From Thermogemmatispora onikobensis (GTDB lineage Bacteria > Chloroflexota > Ktedonobacteria > Ktedonobacterales > Ktedonobacteraceae): a DNA stretch of 64,000 bases. The position numbers and the translations under genes are program-made. Location: assembly GCF_001748285.1 (NCBI RefSeq), contig NZ_BDGT01000033.1, positions 1 through 64,000 of the forward strand, read 5' to 3'. The notes under the pieces were generated by a model. It was not told the DNA's origin. It did no database searches and saw nothing but the letters and a program-made list of their open reading frames with translations. Below are positions 26,748-35,810 of the stretch, piece by piece; position 1 is the stretch's first letter; each line of letters begins with the position of its first letter.

Positions 26748-26777
26748 TTGCAGCCGCTCCGCTGCGAACGGTACAAT
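26748..26777 (+). promoter_or_regulatory. Promoter of the M20 peptidase gene
   Basis: TTGCAG (26748-26753), an 18-bp spacer and TACAAT (26772-26777), about 98 bp before the start codon. Confidence 0.5.
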
Positions 26778-26874
26778 AAGAGCAACTGCGCGGCGCTTCT
26801 CGCGCTATGTTCGCTCACAGCGGCCAGCTCGCTTTCCGGTGCTGGCCCTGGTTGGTTCCCTTGAAACAGGTGTT

Positions 26875-28095
26875 ATGTCAGCGTCAGCCACATTCTCACA
26901 AGCCTACCTCTCGGCCCTGCAGCCCTATGAGGAGGAGATGCTGCAGCGGCTGGCCCTGCTGGTCAATATCGATTCGGGTACTGGCCAGGTCGAGGGGATC
27001 ACGCGCATTATAGGCTACCTCCGCTCCTGGTTGGAGACGCTCGGTTGCTCGGTGACTCTTCACGACGGCGGTCAGTATGGCCCCCACCTGGTGGCCCGCC
27101 TGAGCGGAGGCCGCCTCGTTGGTGGCAGGCGCTTCTTGCTGGTGGGGCACGTCGATACTGTCTATGCCCCAGGCTCCGCGTCAGCCTGTCCTTTCCGCCG
27201 CGATGGTGAGCTGGCTTTCGGCCCCGGCGTGATCGATATGAAGTCGGGCGTCATTATGGCGCTCTATAGCCTGCGCGTCCTGCTGGAGTCGCACTTCTCA
27301 GACTTCTCGGAGATCTGCCTGGTCCTCAATGGCGATGAGGAGATGGGTTCTCCCTCGAGCACTCCGCTCCTCTGGGAGCTGGCTCGCCAGGCCGATGTCG
27401 GCCTGGTGCTGGAGCCAACGCGCTCCCCGGAGATTATTACGGAGGCCCGTAAGGGAGCCGATCGCTATCTGCTGGAGATCAGTGGCCGGCCCGCCCATTC
27501 GGGAGCTGAGCCACATCGGGGCCGCTCGGCAGTCATTGAGCTGGCCCATAAGATTGTGGCGATCGATCACTTGCATGCGCTTCTGCCAGGAGTGACTTTT
27601 AATGTGACCAGGCTCGGCAGCAGTGAGCTGTTGAATGTGGTGCCCGAGATGGCTCGTTGCTGGATTTCGGTGCGGGCCTATACTCAAGAGGGACTGGAGG
27701 CCGCCGCTGAGGCCCTGGAGCAGGTCGCTGCCTGCTCCAGTGTGCCCGGTACCCGGGCCCGCCTGACGCGCACCCGGGGCCGTGTGCCCTACCAGGCTAC
27801 CCCCCAGGTTCGGGCTTTGGTGGAGGTGGCTCGTCTGGAGGCCCAGGCGCTCGGTCTGGAGCTGGTGGCAGAGGCTAAGGGGGGCGTCTCAGACGCCAAT
27901 CTCTTGATGCAGGCCGGCCTCCCAACTCTGGATAGCCTCGGGCCAGTCGGGGGCAAGATGCATGTTTTGCGCGAGGAGTTTCTGCGCATCCCTTCGCTGG
28001 CGCTGCGTGGGGCCTTGCTGGCGGGCGTGATCCGTCAGTTGGCGCTTCAGGCTGCACCAGCGGCAGAGGGCGAGGACGCGCCCGCCCGGTCTTGA
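26875..28095 (+). CDS. M20-family metallopeptidase (carboxypeptidase G2-like)
   Basis: 406 aa, ATG at 26875. An in-frame start 36 bp earlier is possible but less plausible. It is a two-zinc aminoacylase/carboxypeptidase fold, cytosolic since no signal is seen. Metal ligands and the catalytic base appear in order: GHVDTVY, GPGVIDMKSG, NGDEEMGS (base Glu plus ligand), LEPT, and the terminal His of GGKMHVLREEF. The lid domain has SGRPAHSGAEPHRGRSA, which fits the glutamate carboxypeptidase branch. The likely substrate is an N-acyl or peptidyl amino acid, not determined. Confidence 0.88.
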   Translation: MSASATFSQAYLSALQPYEEEMLQRLALLVNIDSGTGQVEGITRIIGYLRSWLETLGCSVTLHDGGQYGPHLVARLSGGRLVGGRRFLLVGHVDTVYAPGSASACPFRRDGELAFGPGVIDMKSGVIMALYSLRVLLESHFSDFSEICLVLNGDEEMGSPSSTPLLWELARQADVGLVLEPTRSPEIITEARKGADRYLLEISGRPAHSGAEPHRGRSAVIELAHKIVAIDHLHALLPGVTFNVTRLGSSELLNVVPEMARCWISVRAYTQEGLEAAAEALEQVAACSSVPGTRARLTRTRGRVPYQATPQVRALVEVARLEAQALGLELVAEAKGGVSDANLLMQAGLPTLDSLGPVGGKMHVLREEFLRIPSLALRGALLAGVIRQLALQAAPAAEGEDAPARS

Positions 28096-28174
28096 GCGAG
28101 CCATTGCCTCTATTCTCGCCGGGCTGGAAGGCGCGGCGCCTGCCTATGCTAGCTTAGTTGAGGTGAGGGAAAGC

Positions 28175-29119
28175 ATGCCTTTCTCTGCAGCAGCTGCTGC
28201 TGATCGCTATTTATCGCTGGCGCCCACGGTACGCGATGCTTTGGCCGAGGGCCTCCCTCTGGTGGCTCTGGAGTCCACGGTGATCGCTCATGGGCTACCT
28301 TATCCGACCAATGTGGAGACGGCTCTGGCAATGGAGGAGGCCATCCGGGCGGAGGGGGCAGTGCCGGCCACCATCGCCATCGGCGACGGGCGGATTATGG
28401 TCGGTCTGGAAAGAGCGAGCCTGGAGGAGCTGGCCACGGCTGAGGATGTCTTGAAGGTGAGTCGGCGCGATCTGGCCTTTGCTCTGGCGAGCCAGCGGCT
28501 GGGGGCCACGACAGTCTCAGGGACGATGCTTTGCGCCCATCTGGCCGGTATCCGCTTTTTTGCCACCGGCGGCATCGGGGGCGTGCATCGCGGAGGCGAA
28601 AGTACGTTAGATATCTCCGCCGATCTGATGGAGCTGAGTCGAACGCCGGTCCTGGTGGTCTGCGCGGGAGCCAAGGCGATTTTGGACCTGCCCCGGACGT
28701 TGGAATATCTGGAGACTCAGGGGGTGCCAGTCCTCGGTTGGCAAACGGATGAGTTTCCGGCGTTCTATACACCGCGCAGCGGTCTGCGCTTGCAGCAGCG
28801 CGTAGATGATGAGGCGCAGGTGGCCGCTATTGCCCGCACGCACTGGGATTGCGGTCTGGCCGGGTTGCTGGTGTGCTCGCCAGTGCCGGCGGAGGCGGCC
28901 TTGCCCGCCGCACAGGTGGAGACGGCGATCGCCTCGGCGCTGTCCGAAGCCGAGGCCAAGGGAATCCACGGCTCCTCTCTGACGCCTTTCTTGCTGCGCC
29001 AGGTCGCCGAGACTACGGGAGGCGCCAGCATCGAGGCTAATCGCGCCTTGTTGATCAATAATGCTCGCGTGGCTGCTCGCATTGCGCGCGCTTATGGTTC
29101 CTCCACCGGGCAGCTCTGA
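28175..29119 (+). CDS. psuG: Pseudouridine-5'-phosphate glycosidase
   Basis: 314 aa from the ATG at 28175, with GAGGTGAGGG upstream. It reversibly splits pseudouridine 5'-phosphate to uracil and ribose 5-phosphate, using an active-site Lys and Mn2+. Diagnostic motifs are VALESTVIAHGLPYPTN, VSRRDLAFALAS, TVSGTMLCAHLAG, FFATGGIGGVHRG and the C-terminal NRALLINNARVAARIA. Length matches YeiN/PsuG. The kinase partner PsuK is not next door. The 79-bp gap to the peptidase suggests possible co-transcription. Confidence 0.95.
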   Translation: MPFSAAAAADRYLSLAPTVRDALAEGLPLVALESTVIAHGLPYPTNVETALAMEEAIRAEGAVPATIAIGDGRIMVGLERASLEELATAEDVLKVSRRDLAFALASQRLGATTVSGTMLCAHLAGIRFFATGGIGGVHRGGESTLDISADLMELSRTPVLVVCAGAKAILDLPRTLEYLETQGVPVLGWQTDEFPAFYTPRSGLRLQQRVDDEAQVAAIARTHWDCGLAGLLVCSPVPAEAALPAAQVETAIASALSEAEAKGIHGSSLTPFLLRQVAETTGGASIEANRALLINNARVAARIARAYGSSTGQL

Positions 29120-29215
29120 GCCTGCCAGGCGCCTGGCTTTCCGCGATCCGCCTCTTCTCACTGAATGCGATTGACCAGAATGACAGGTCGCCTGCCAGAG
29201 GTCGGCTCCTTCCTG

Positions 29216-29244
29216 TTGATTTCTGGCCGGCTAAGGACTACAAT
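29216..29244 (+). promoter_or_regulatory. Promoter of the small membrane protein gene
   Basis: TTGATT (29216-29221), a 17-bp spacer and TACAAT (29239-29244), leaving a leader of about 130 bases. Confidence 0.6.
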
Positions 29245-29383
29245 AGGAAGCTGGAAAGCACGTGCCAGAAAGGAGACGTGCCTTGAGATCCCGGGCGACG
29301 ACGCTGTTCGCTTGGCAGGTCGGGGCCTGGTTACTTGACCTCGCCGCGGACCCCCTGGGTACCCGCGAAAGGAGCTTTGTCAC

Positions 29384-29761
29384 GTGATTTCTGTTGCACC
29401 AAAGGGCAAAGTCATCGGCAGCATTCTTCTGACGATCCTCTGGATCTGCTGCTTTCTTTTCATAAAGCCGACACTGGTCTTCGACTTCGGCGGTGGGGTG
29501 ATGATTAACCTGCTCCTGCTGGCGGCGATTATCGGCCTGCTGGTGCTGGTACTTTATCACATTTTCTACCCGTCCCCGCCGATTATTACGAAGCTGAGCC
29601 TGACGGTTGCCCTGACTTTGGTCTGGCTTGCCCTGATCATTTTCTATCCCTTTAAGGACCCCAATAATACGGCGGCGGGCGCCGTTGGCTTCTTTACCCT
29701 GATCGGTGGACTCGGTGTTGCGATCCTGTGGGTCTACTTCTTCTGCGATGAGCTTATTTGA
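29384..29761 (+). CDS. Small integral membrane protein, unknown function
   Basis: 125 aa, GTG start with AAAGGAG 9 bp upstream. Four hydrophobic segments are evident (about 10-28, 36-58, 68-85 and 98-121), with short Lys-containing loops and the tail CDELI. I recognise no family. It has its own promoter and a strong terminator, so it is a real single-gene unit. Confidence 0.7.
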   Translation: MISVAPKGKVIGSILLTILWICCFLFIKPTLVFDFGGGVMINLLLLAAIIGLLVLVLYHIFYPSPPIITKLSLTVALTLVWLALIIFYPFKDPNNTAAGAVGFFTLIGGLGVAILWVYFFCDELI

Positions 29762-29806
29762 GGGTCTCGCTTCTGTTGAGATCGTAATTCACACGACAGA
29801 CACCTG

Positions 29807-29846
29807 GCAGCCGCTCCCCAATTTCGAGGAGCGGCTGCTCTTGTTT
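29807..29846 (+). terminator. Intrinsic terminator of the small membrane protein gene
   Basis: GCAGCCGCTCC and GGAGCGGCTGC form a perfect 11-bp stem with a 10-base loop, followed by TCTTGTTTT. Confidence 0.85.
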
Positions 29847-29914
29847 TGCCCGGACATCTGCGCTCGGGAACGCGGCAAGCAGGGCGGCCAGCGGCTGAGA
29901 AGATGAGCGCTCGC

Positions 29915-31486
29915 CTAATGGCGGAAGTGTCGCTTGCCGGTGAAGATCATGGCGATGGCGTGCTGGTTGGCAACGCGGATAGAGTCCTCGTCGCGAATGG
30001 AGCCACCAGGTTGAATGATGGCCGTCACTCCGGCTTTGGCGGCAGCCTCGACGCCATCGGCAAAGGGGAAGAAGGCGTCTGAGGCCAGGACAGCCCCCCG
30101 GGCACGCTCGCCGGCTTTCTCGACGGCCAGTTGCACGCTGGTGACGCGGTTCATCTGGCCAGCCCCGACCCCTACGACGGCCAGCTTATGCGCCAGGACG
30201 ATGGCATTCGATTTGACGTGGCGCACGACTTTCCAGGCGAACATGAGATCGGTCATTTCTTCAAGCGTCGGTTTGCGTTCGGTGACGACGCGATATTCTA
30301 GCTCGTGCTCGCCAATGAAGTCGGCTGTCTGGAGCAGGACCCCGCCGCTGACGCTGCGGATGTCAAAGCGCCCGGATTTGAAGATCTGGGCGTTGAGTGT
30401 CGAGGGATCAATGGGGGCATGCGTGGCAAGCAGACGAATGTTTTTTTTCTGGCGCAGGATGGCCAGGGCCTCGGGCGTGAATTCGGGGGCGATGACTGCC
30501 TCGTAGAAGAGCTGATGAATTTCTTGGGCCACGTCGACCTCTACGGGCCGGTTGCAGCCGATGATCCCGCCATAGGCCGAGACCGGGTCTCCGGCATGGG
30601 CTTTGCGATAGGCTTCGAGCAGGGTATCGCCGCAGGCCAGGCCACAAGGGTTGGTATGCTTGATGATGGCAACCGTAGGGGCGGCAAAGCTGCCAGCGGC
30701 AGCCAGGGCTGCGTCCAGGTCAAGCAGGTTGTTGAAAGAAAGCTCCTTGCCATGCAGGACTTCAGCCGTGGCAACCGCCGGTCGAGACTCTTTGACGGTT
30801 GAGAGGCCTCCCCAGCGGTAGAAGGCCGCCCGCTGATGGGGATTCTCGCCGTAGCGTAGGGCCTGAATACGCTGCAGAGGTAGGGTCAGTTCCTCGGGGA
30901 AGTAGTCGGTGTCCTGGCTGCGTAGATATTCGGCAATGGCCGTATCATAACTGGCTGTATACTGGAAGGCAATGGCGGCCAGCCGGCGCCGGGTCTCCTG
31001 GCTGACTTCCCCACGCTCCTGCCACTCCTGCAGGACCAGCTCGTAATCCTGGGGACGCACCAGGACAACGACATCCTGGAAGTTCTTGGCAGCGGCGCGA
31101 ATGAGGGCGACACCCCCAATGTCGATTTGCTCCTGGGCTTCTTCCAGGCTCACGCCTTCACGGGCGACGGTCTCGATAAACGGATAGAGATTAACGGCCA
31201 CCAGATCGATGGGAACAATGCCGTGCTCTTCTAGCTCGCGCATGTGGGCCGGGTCAGAGCGCCGCGCCAGAATGCCACCATAAATATGGGGGTGGAGGGT
31301 CTTGACTCGCCCCCCGAGGATCTCTGGAAATTGGATGAGGCCGCTGACTGGTTGCACCGCTACGCCAGCGCTTTGGAGGGCCGCCGCGGTTCCCCCAGTG
31401 GCAAAGATGGTCACCTGGCGCTCTGCCAGGGCCCGCCCTAGCTCGTCTAGACGTTCGCGATTGGCTACGCTGATGATTGCTCGCAT
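29915..31486 (-). CDS. purH: Bifunctional AICAR transformylase/IMP cyclohydrolase
   Basis: 523 aa. It carries out the last two steps of purine synthesis, from AICAR through FAICAR to IMP. The N-terminal MGS-like cyclohydrolase (about 1-190) has [12 protein letters not shown] and [16 protein letters not shown]. The C-terminal transformylase has the catalytic Lys-His in [14 protein letters not shown] and the folate-site stretch [19 protein letters not shown], then [12 protein letters not shown]. The start has AAAGGAAC upstream. It is single; no other pur gene is in the window. Confidence 0.97.
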   Translation of the reverse strand: MRAIISVANRERLDELGRALAERQVTIFATGGTAAALQSAGVAVQPVSGLIQFPEILGGRVKTLHPHIYGGILARRSDPAHMRELEEHGIVPIDLVAVNLYPFIETVAREGVSLEEAQEQIDIGGVALIRAAAKNFQDVVVLVRPQDYELVLQEWQERGEVSQETRRRLAAIAFQYTASYDTAIAEYLRSQDTDYFPEELTLPLQRIQALRYGENPHQRAAFYRWGGLSTVKESRPAVATAEVLHGKELSFNNLLDLDAALAAAGSFAAPTVAIIKHTNPCGLACGDTLLEAYRKAHAGDPVSAYGGIIGCNRPVEVDVAQEIHQLFYEAVIAPEFTPEALAILRQKKNIRLLATHAPIDPSTLNAQIFKSGRFDIRSVSGGVLLQTADFIGEHELEYRVVTERKPTLEEMTDLMFAWKVVRHVKSNAIVLAHKLAVVGVGAGQMNRVTSVQLAVEKAGERARGAVLASDAFFPFADGVEAAAKAGVTAIIQPGGSIRDEDSIRVANQHAIAMIFTGKRHFRH

Positions 31487-32211
31487 GCTGGTTCGTTCCT
31501 TTCGCTTGGCTGGCTGCCAGTAGAGCCACTTTCCACGTTGGTTACTGAGCTATGCGCTCGCCTTCGTACCTGTCTGCCCCGCCCGCGCTCACATGGCTTC
31601 ACAAGCTGAGTGGCCGCCACGACACCCGCTCCCGACGGGGCCAGCGCTCCGCTCCGACCGGCGCCTGTCGCCAGATGGCAGGTGATCCTCCTTCTCTCCG
31701 CCTGCTCTCCATCCTCTTTTACTTTTATGGTTACAGGCCGAGGGGTCGCTCTATCGCGCCCCAGCAGAAATACACTCTCTACTCCTTGAGACAGGTCTCG
31801 TGACCGTTGATGCAGATAGATGAGATGGATCAGACAGGATAGCCCCTTGCCTGGCTGGTTTGCTGGCCGGAGGAGAAGAGATTTCAATGCATAGTATAGC
31901 AAAAAGGGGAGACCCCTCGACTAGCGCTGTGTTGGTGGCCAAAGGCCGGAGCCTGGTTCTCTCTCTTTCGCTGCTCTGCCGCCGCCCCTCAGCCAGCGCT
32001 TGCTTTCTTAACCGCCCGATGGTACTTTCCTGCCAGCTTCTGGCTGAAGTCTCAGGATCGGCAGAGGCTCAGAGTATTATCTCATCCAGACTGCATTGAT
32101 CAAGATGCGTTATTCGATGCAGGAGCCTTTCACTGCGTTTCAGCAGGATTCACAAGGGTGCTGGTTCGCACGCCAGCGACCTGGCGCTCTCAAGGGGGGG
32201 TCTGAACATCA
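31487..32211. other. Divergent intergenic region, purH / secreted protein
   Basis: 725 bp. The 430 bp next to purH are GC-rich and can fold, but I cannot match them to a known purine or ZTP riboswitch. The AT-rich part at about 31890-31910 (TATACT on the reverse strand) may hold the purH -10 without a clear -35. Confidence 0.35.
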
Positions 32212-33693
32212 ATGAAGTCACTGCTCAAAGAGGCTTCCAGGCCGGCCCGCACCGGTCTGGAGTCCGAACGCCGACGAAGGCGTCGACGTTTCTCCCCGCT
32301 GGTGTTGGTGGGGATTGCGGTGCCGCTGGTCCTGGCGCTGGCGAGCGGCGCCCTCTATCTGCTCCCGCGACTCACCGGCTCACAGGCTGCCGCGCCCGCC
32401 AATAGCGATTGTACGCTGATTGTTCCGCCCCATCCGCTCACGGCGCAGGGTCTGGCCACGCCCTATCAGCTCGTGGCAACCAACCCGGCCCGTGGTCCCT
32501 GCCACGAGGCCAATCCCGATCAAGCGGCCTTTGTCCAGGCGGCAGTCATTGATCCAGCAACGGGGCGGCTTGCTATTTATAATCCCCTGGTGGTCGACCG
32601 CGGTCAGAGGCCGGCGCTGGCCCCGGTGGTGCCGCGTCTGCCCACAGGGGGGGTGGTGGCGCTCTGGTTCGGCTTCAACGGCGAGAATCTGACGCTGCGC
32701 AGCAGTGGCAATAGTCTAGCCGAAGGCCACTGCGTGAATGGCATCCGCGGCTCGCTCTTCGGCCAGTTCGCCTATTGCAACGCGCCTGCTTTCTTTGCCG
32801 CCGCCAATCAGGCCATGCGAGCCGGCAAGTTGAAGCCGCCGCCGCTAGGGCGGGCACGCGACGGCCTCCCCTGCCCCAGCGTGCGCGATTTTTCGCTGGT
32901 CGACCAGGACCAGAGCGATAATGTCACCACGGCCTATCTGGTCACCAGGGACGGGCGCACCGCTCAGATGACACGCCACGCCATTGCCGTGCTCCAGCAT
33001 GCTCAGCCCCAGGTGAATGGCAGCGATAACCGTCTGCTGGCGCTCGGGCTGGACGGTGCTCTGGGCTGCACCCCCTGGATGGCCCCCGATCTGGCCGATC
33101 CAGGCCAGATGACAACAGCTCTGCCGCTCAACGAGCTGCAGGCCGCCGTCTGGCAGCGGGCGCCGGTCGCCCTGGTTCCTAATGGCGACCCGATGGCGAC
33201 CGTTGATGGCCATCCCAACCTGGCGAAGCTCAACGCCTACCGCGCTGGTGTCGACCAGCCCCAGGTGCGCGATCAGGTCTACGCCAGCACTACTCTCTAC
33301 TGCGCCAATCTGCTGGCGATCGCCCCGCTGCGCTTGCTCGTCGACGCCTCGCTCACGAAAACTCGCCCCTCCCCCGATCCAGCGGTGGCTAACTCGCTCT
33401 TTACTTTCCTGGCCCAGCGCTTCATTACAACGTTTGAAGCCGATGGCCTCAATTGCACCAGACTGCTGCATGTCCCCGATCCGGTGCAGGTTCAGCGCAC
33501 GCCGCAGGGCGTCGCTATCGCGGCCACGATCAACGGCGAGGTCATTAACACCCCACTCGACTGCAACGTCAATGGCACGCTGGTGGTAGGCTGCAATGGG
33601 ACGGCAACCCTCAACGGCCAGACCTGTAGCCTGATGAGCGATCGGCGTACCCACCAGATTGTGGTCACCTGCCCGGCCAGTCAGCGCCAGTGA
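32212..33693 (+). CDS. Membrane-anchored extracytoplasmic protein of unknown function
   Basis: 493 aa. A basic N-terminus (seven Arg in ERRRRRRRF) precedes one TM helix (about 30-52), so nearly all the protein is outside. The outer part has about a dozen Cys (e.g. DCTLIVPPHPLT, GPCHEAN, GHCVNG, FAYCNAP, LPCPSV, LGCTPW, LYCAN, LNCTRL, LDCNVNG, GCNG, QTCSL, VTCPA), which suggests several disulphides. The repeated, even spacing of short strands and NG turns points to a beta-rich fold. I recognise no enzyme motif. It stands alone. Confidence 0.75.
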   Translation: MKSLLKEASRPARTGLESERRRRRRRFSPLVLVGIAVPLVLALASGALYLLPRLTGSQAAAPANSDCTLIVPPHPLTAQGLATPYQLVATNPARGPCHEANPDQAAFVQAAVIDPATGRLAIYNPLVVDRGQRPALAPVVPRLPTGGVVALWFGFNGENLTLRSSGNSLAEGHCVNGIRGSLFGQFAYCNAPAFFAAANQAMRAGKLKPPPLGRARDGLPCPSVRDFSLVDQDQSDNVTTAYLVTRDGRTAQMTRHAIAVLQHAQPQVNGSDNRLLALGLDGALGCTPWMAPDLADPGQMTTALPLNELQAAVWQRAPVALVPNGDPMATVDGHPNLAKLNAYRAGVDQPQVRDQVYASTTLYCANLLAIAPLRLLVDASLTKTRPSPDPAVANSLFTFLAQRFITTFEADGLNCTRLLHVPDPVQVQRTPQGVAIAATINGEVINTPLDCNVNGTLVVGCNGTATLNGQTCSLMSDRRTHQIVVTCPASQRQ

Positions 33694-34008
33694 GCGAGGA
33701 GAGGCGGGACCTCGACCCGGTGCGGCTTGCGCTCCTGAACCGAAGCGAGGTCAGCCAGCAGGGAGGAACGTGAGCGCCAGTAGGCCGGTGAGCATTGTCT
33801 CTGGCCAATAACACTACATGGACGCCAGCGACCCATAGCCTGACCCCAAAAAAGAGAGAGCAGGCAGGAAGGAGATGGGCCCAACCTGCTTGCTCTCTCC
33901 GCTGCTGCCGGGTAGGCTGTCCTGCACCCCGGCAGCAGCACGCACGCTATTCTAGGCTATCTTACGTCCTGCTGCTGCCAGACAGATCAGGTTGAGGAGG
34001 GAAGCCGG
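33694..34008. other. Intergenic region between convergent genes
   Basis: 315 bp between the secreted protein gene and rpmA. It contains the rpmA terminator (33848-33900); nothing else is clear. Confidence 0.5.
33848..33900 (-). terminator. Intrinsic terminator of rplU-rpmA
   Basis: On the reverse strand GGAGAGAGCAAGCAGG pairs with CCTGCCTGCTCTCTCT (nearly perfect, 16-base loop), followed by six T. Confidence 0.85.
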
Positions 34009-34329
34009 CTAGCTTCCCGCCTCAAGCTGAGCCTGGGCCTGAGCTACCAACTCCTCAACAGAAGGGCGCCCGGGAAACGTCGGGTAGACACTCACCTTGC
34101 GCTGCGTGCGCGAGGCATGGCCAAACTTCACATATCCGTCGATGAGCGCAAAGAGCGTGTAATCGCGCCCAACCCCCACATTGTCGCCGGGCTTGATCTT
34201 CGTACCGCGCTGCCGTACGATAATGGTCCCGGCGGTCACAAGCTGGCCATCGTAGCGCTTCACGCCCAGGCGCTTCGCCTTGCTATCGCGACCATTGCGC
34301 GAGCTACCAACACCTTTTTTATGCGCCAT
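34009..34329 (-). CDS. rpmA: Ribosomal protein bL27
   Basis: 106 aa, part of the large subunit near the peptidyl-transferase centre. It begins [20 protein letters not shown], the canonical start without the cleaved Firmicutes extension, followed by [19 protein letters not shown]. It is somewhat longer than the usual 85-95 aa because of a C-terminal helix rich in Ala/Gln/Glu. It lies 31 bp after rplU in the conserved rplU-rpmA order; obg is not present next to it. Confidence 0.97.
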   Translation of the reverse strand: MAHKKGVGSSRNGRDSKAKRLGVKRYDGQLVTAGTIIVRQRGTKIKPGDNVGVGRDYTLFALIDGYVKFGHASRTQRKVSVYPTFPGRPSVEELVAQAQAQLEAGS

Positions 34330-34360
34330 AGCTGGTAAACCTCACGATCTCTACTCTACT

Positions 34361-34885
34361 CTACTCTTCGCTTGAGGCTTGAGAAGCTTCACCCTCCTGG
34401 GACCGTACGCGGCGACGGCGACGAGTCCGGGCCTGCCCCTCTGCTTCGGCGGCGCTGGCAGCAGTCTCGGCGGCAGCTCCTGGCTCTGCAGCCGCGGGCT
34501 GCAGAGCCGCCCCCGACACCGGTGTGCCCTGCTCAGCCGCAGCGGGGGCCTGGCCAGTCACGAGGCTCACCCCGTCGAGCAGGATGTCATCGATGGTCAG
34601 GATGCTAATCTCCTGGCGATGACCCCGGCGACGGCGATAGCGCTTCTTCGACTTATACTTGAAGACAACGACTTTATGACCCCGTGCATGCTGCTTGACG
34701 GTAGCCAACACGGTGGCGTTCTCCACCAGCGGACGCCCGATCAAGGTGCGATCAGCGTCCGAGAGCAGCAGGACATCGCCAACGCGGATCTGGGTGCCCT
34801 CCTGCACGGGGAGGCGATTGACCTCCAGGGTCTCGCCTACCTCAACTTTGAATTGTCTCCCACCACTTTTAATAACTGCGAACAT
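34361..34885 (-). CDS. rplU: Ribosomal protein bL21 with a long C-terminal tail
   Basis: 174 aa against about 103 for most bL21. Residues 1-105 are the normal protein (MFAVIKSGGRQFKVEVGE, then HKVVVFKYKSKKRYRRRRGHRQ). The remaining about 70 residues are an Ala/Glu/Gln tail ending in an Arg-rich patch (RTRRRRRVRS) and acidic residues. The tail is likely disordered and could reach outside the ribosome surface. It is the first gene of the rplU-rpmA operon. Confidence 0.96.
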   Translation of the reverse strand: MFAVIKSGGRQFKVEVGETLEVNRLPVQEGTQIRVGDVLLLSDADRTLIGRPLVENATVLATVKQHARGHKVVVFKYKSKKRYRRRRGHRQEISILTIDDILLDGVSLVTGQAPAAAEQGTPVSGAALQPAAAEPGAAAETAASAAEAEGQARTRRRRRVRSQEGEASQASSEE

Positions 34886-35810
34886 TGCTTCTGTTCGGCT
34901 CCTTTACCTCTACCTCCGCTCATCAACGCTGTGCGGCAATCACTTTCTCCAGACTTCAATCGCCACTCGGCCTTGCTGCCTGCCTTGAGCCAACAGCCAG
35001 GATGAGTCACGGCATACACACAACAGGTATGCGGTGCGGGCGGGATACGTCGAAGGCGTGGGTGGAGACCTTCGGCACAGTTCCCGGGCCGTGCGCATAA
35101 GAGTGCTCAGTTGTTCCCCTCGGTCGAGCGCAGGACAGAACCAGGCAGAGAAAGTGGCAGCAGCTGCACCAGAGAGAAAGAGCGGCAGACCTTCACTCGG
35201 GAAGGAGCAACCTCGCTCGATTCGGCCTGTTCTGCCTGTCCATCTGCTCACCAGAAGAGAGCGCACACGGCCAGCGATAATCAGGATACGATTTCTGTTC
35301 GAGCCTGGAGAGGGCGCGTCTCTGGCCCTGCCTGCCTACCTGACTGCCTGGGCCAGGCCACGAGACTGATCTCAGCCACCATCTGGGATGAGACTACCTG
35401 GCGCGAGGCAAACCCTGGCTTGACTGGACCTGACTGACACACCCTGCCGCCGCGGGCAGTCTTGCCGCCCAGGCCCGGGCGGGAGCGGATGCTTGTTTGC
35501 AGTGCGCAGCCAGCGCTGCACCTGCAGGGCTGGACCGCGACACCCGAGAGCGATACGTTAGATGCTTCGTCATGATAGCAAGCCCACAAGCGCTTTGTCA
35601 AGCATGGGTCCGCTCACCCTGGCTAGCCAGCGAGCCGGGGGAGGGAACAGGCCGCTATCACAGATGGACCCTATAGGCTATATGGTAACCAGCGCCAGCG
35701 CAGCCAACACGTGGCCGGCCCGTGCTATGATATGCTATAGTTGTGGTAGTCAGCGGTGTCGACCGCCCGGTCAAGCCGCTTGCCAGGCCAGATCGGAGCG
35801 CGTTGCAGTG
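34886..35810. other. Divergent intergenic region, rplU / CarH-like gene
   Basis: 925 bp without a supportable gene. At 35723-35740 two overlapping extended -10 elements (TGC-TATGAT and TGC-TATAGT) precede the CarH-like gene. The remainder shows GA- and CT-rich stretches only. Confidence 0.4.
35723..35740 (+). promoter_or_regulatory. Tandem extended -10 elements before the CarH-like gene
   Basis: TGCTATGAT and TGCTATAGT are 9 bp apart; no good -35 is seen. A CarH-type autoregulatory site would be expected around here, but I could not identify one. Confidence 0.45.

Noticed and set aside
31487-31900. ZTP (pfl) or purine riboswitch before purH
   Set aside because: The leader is GC-rich and foldable, but the conserved CCGCCUGGGC segment of ZTP riboswitches and the purine-riboswitch core were not found. 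A covariance-model search would decide.
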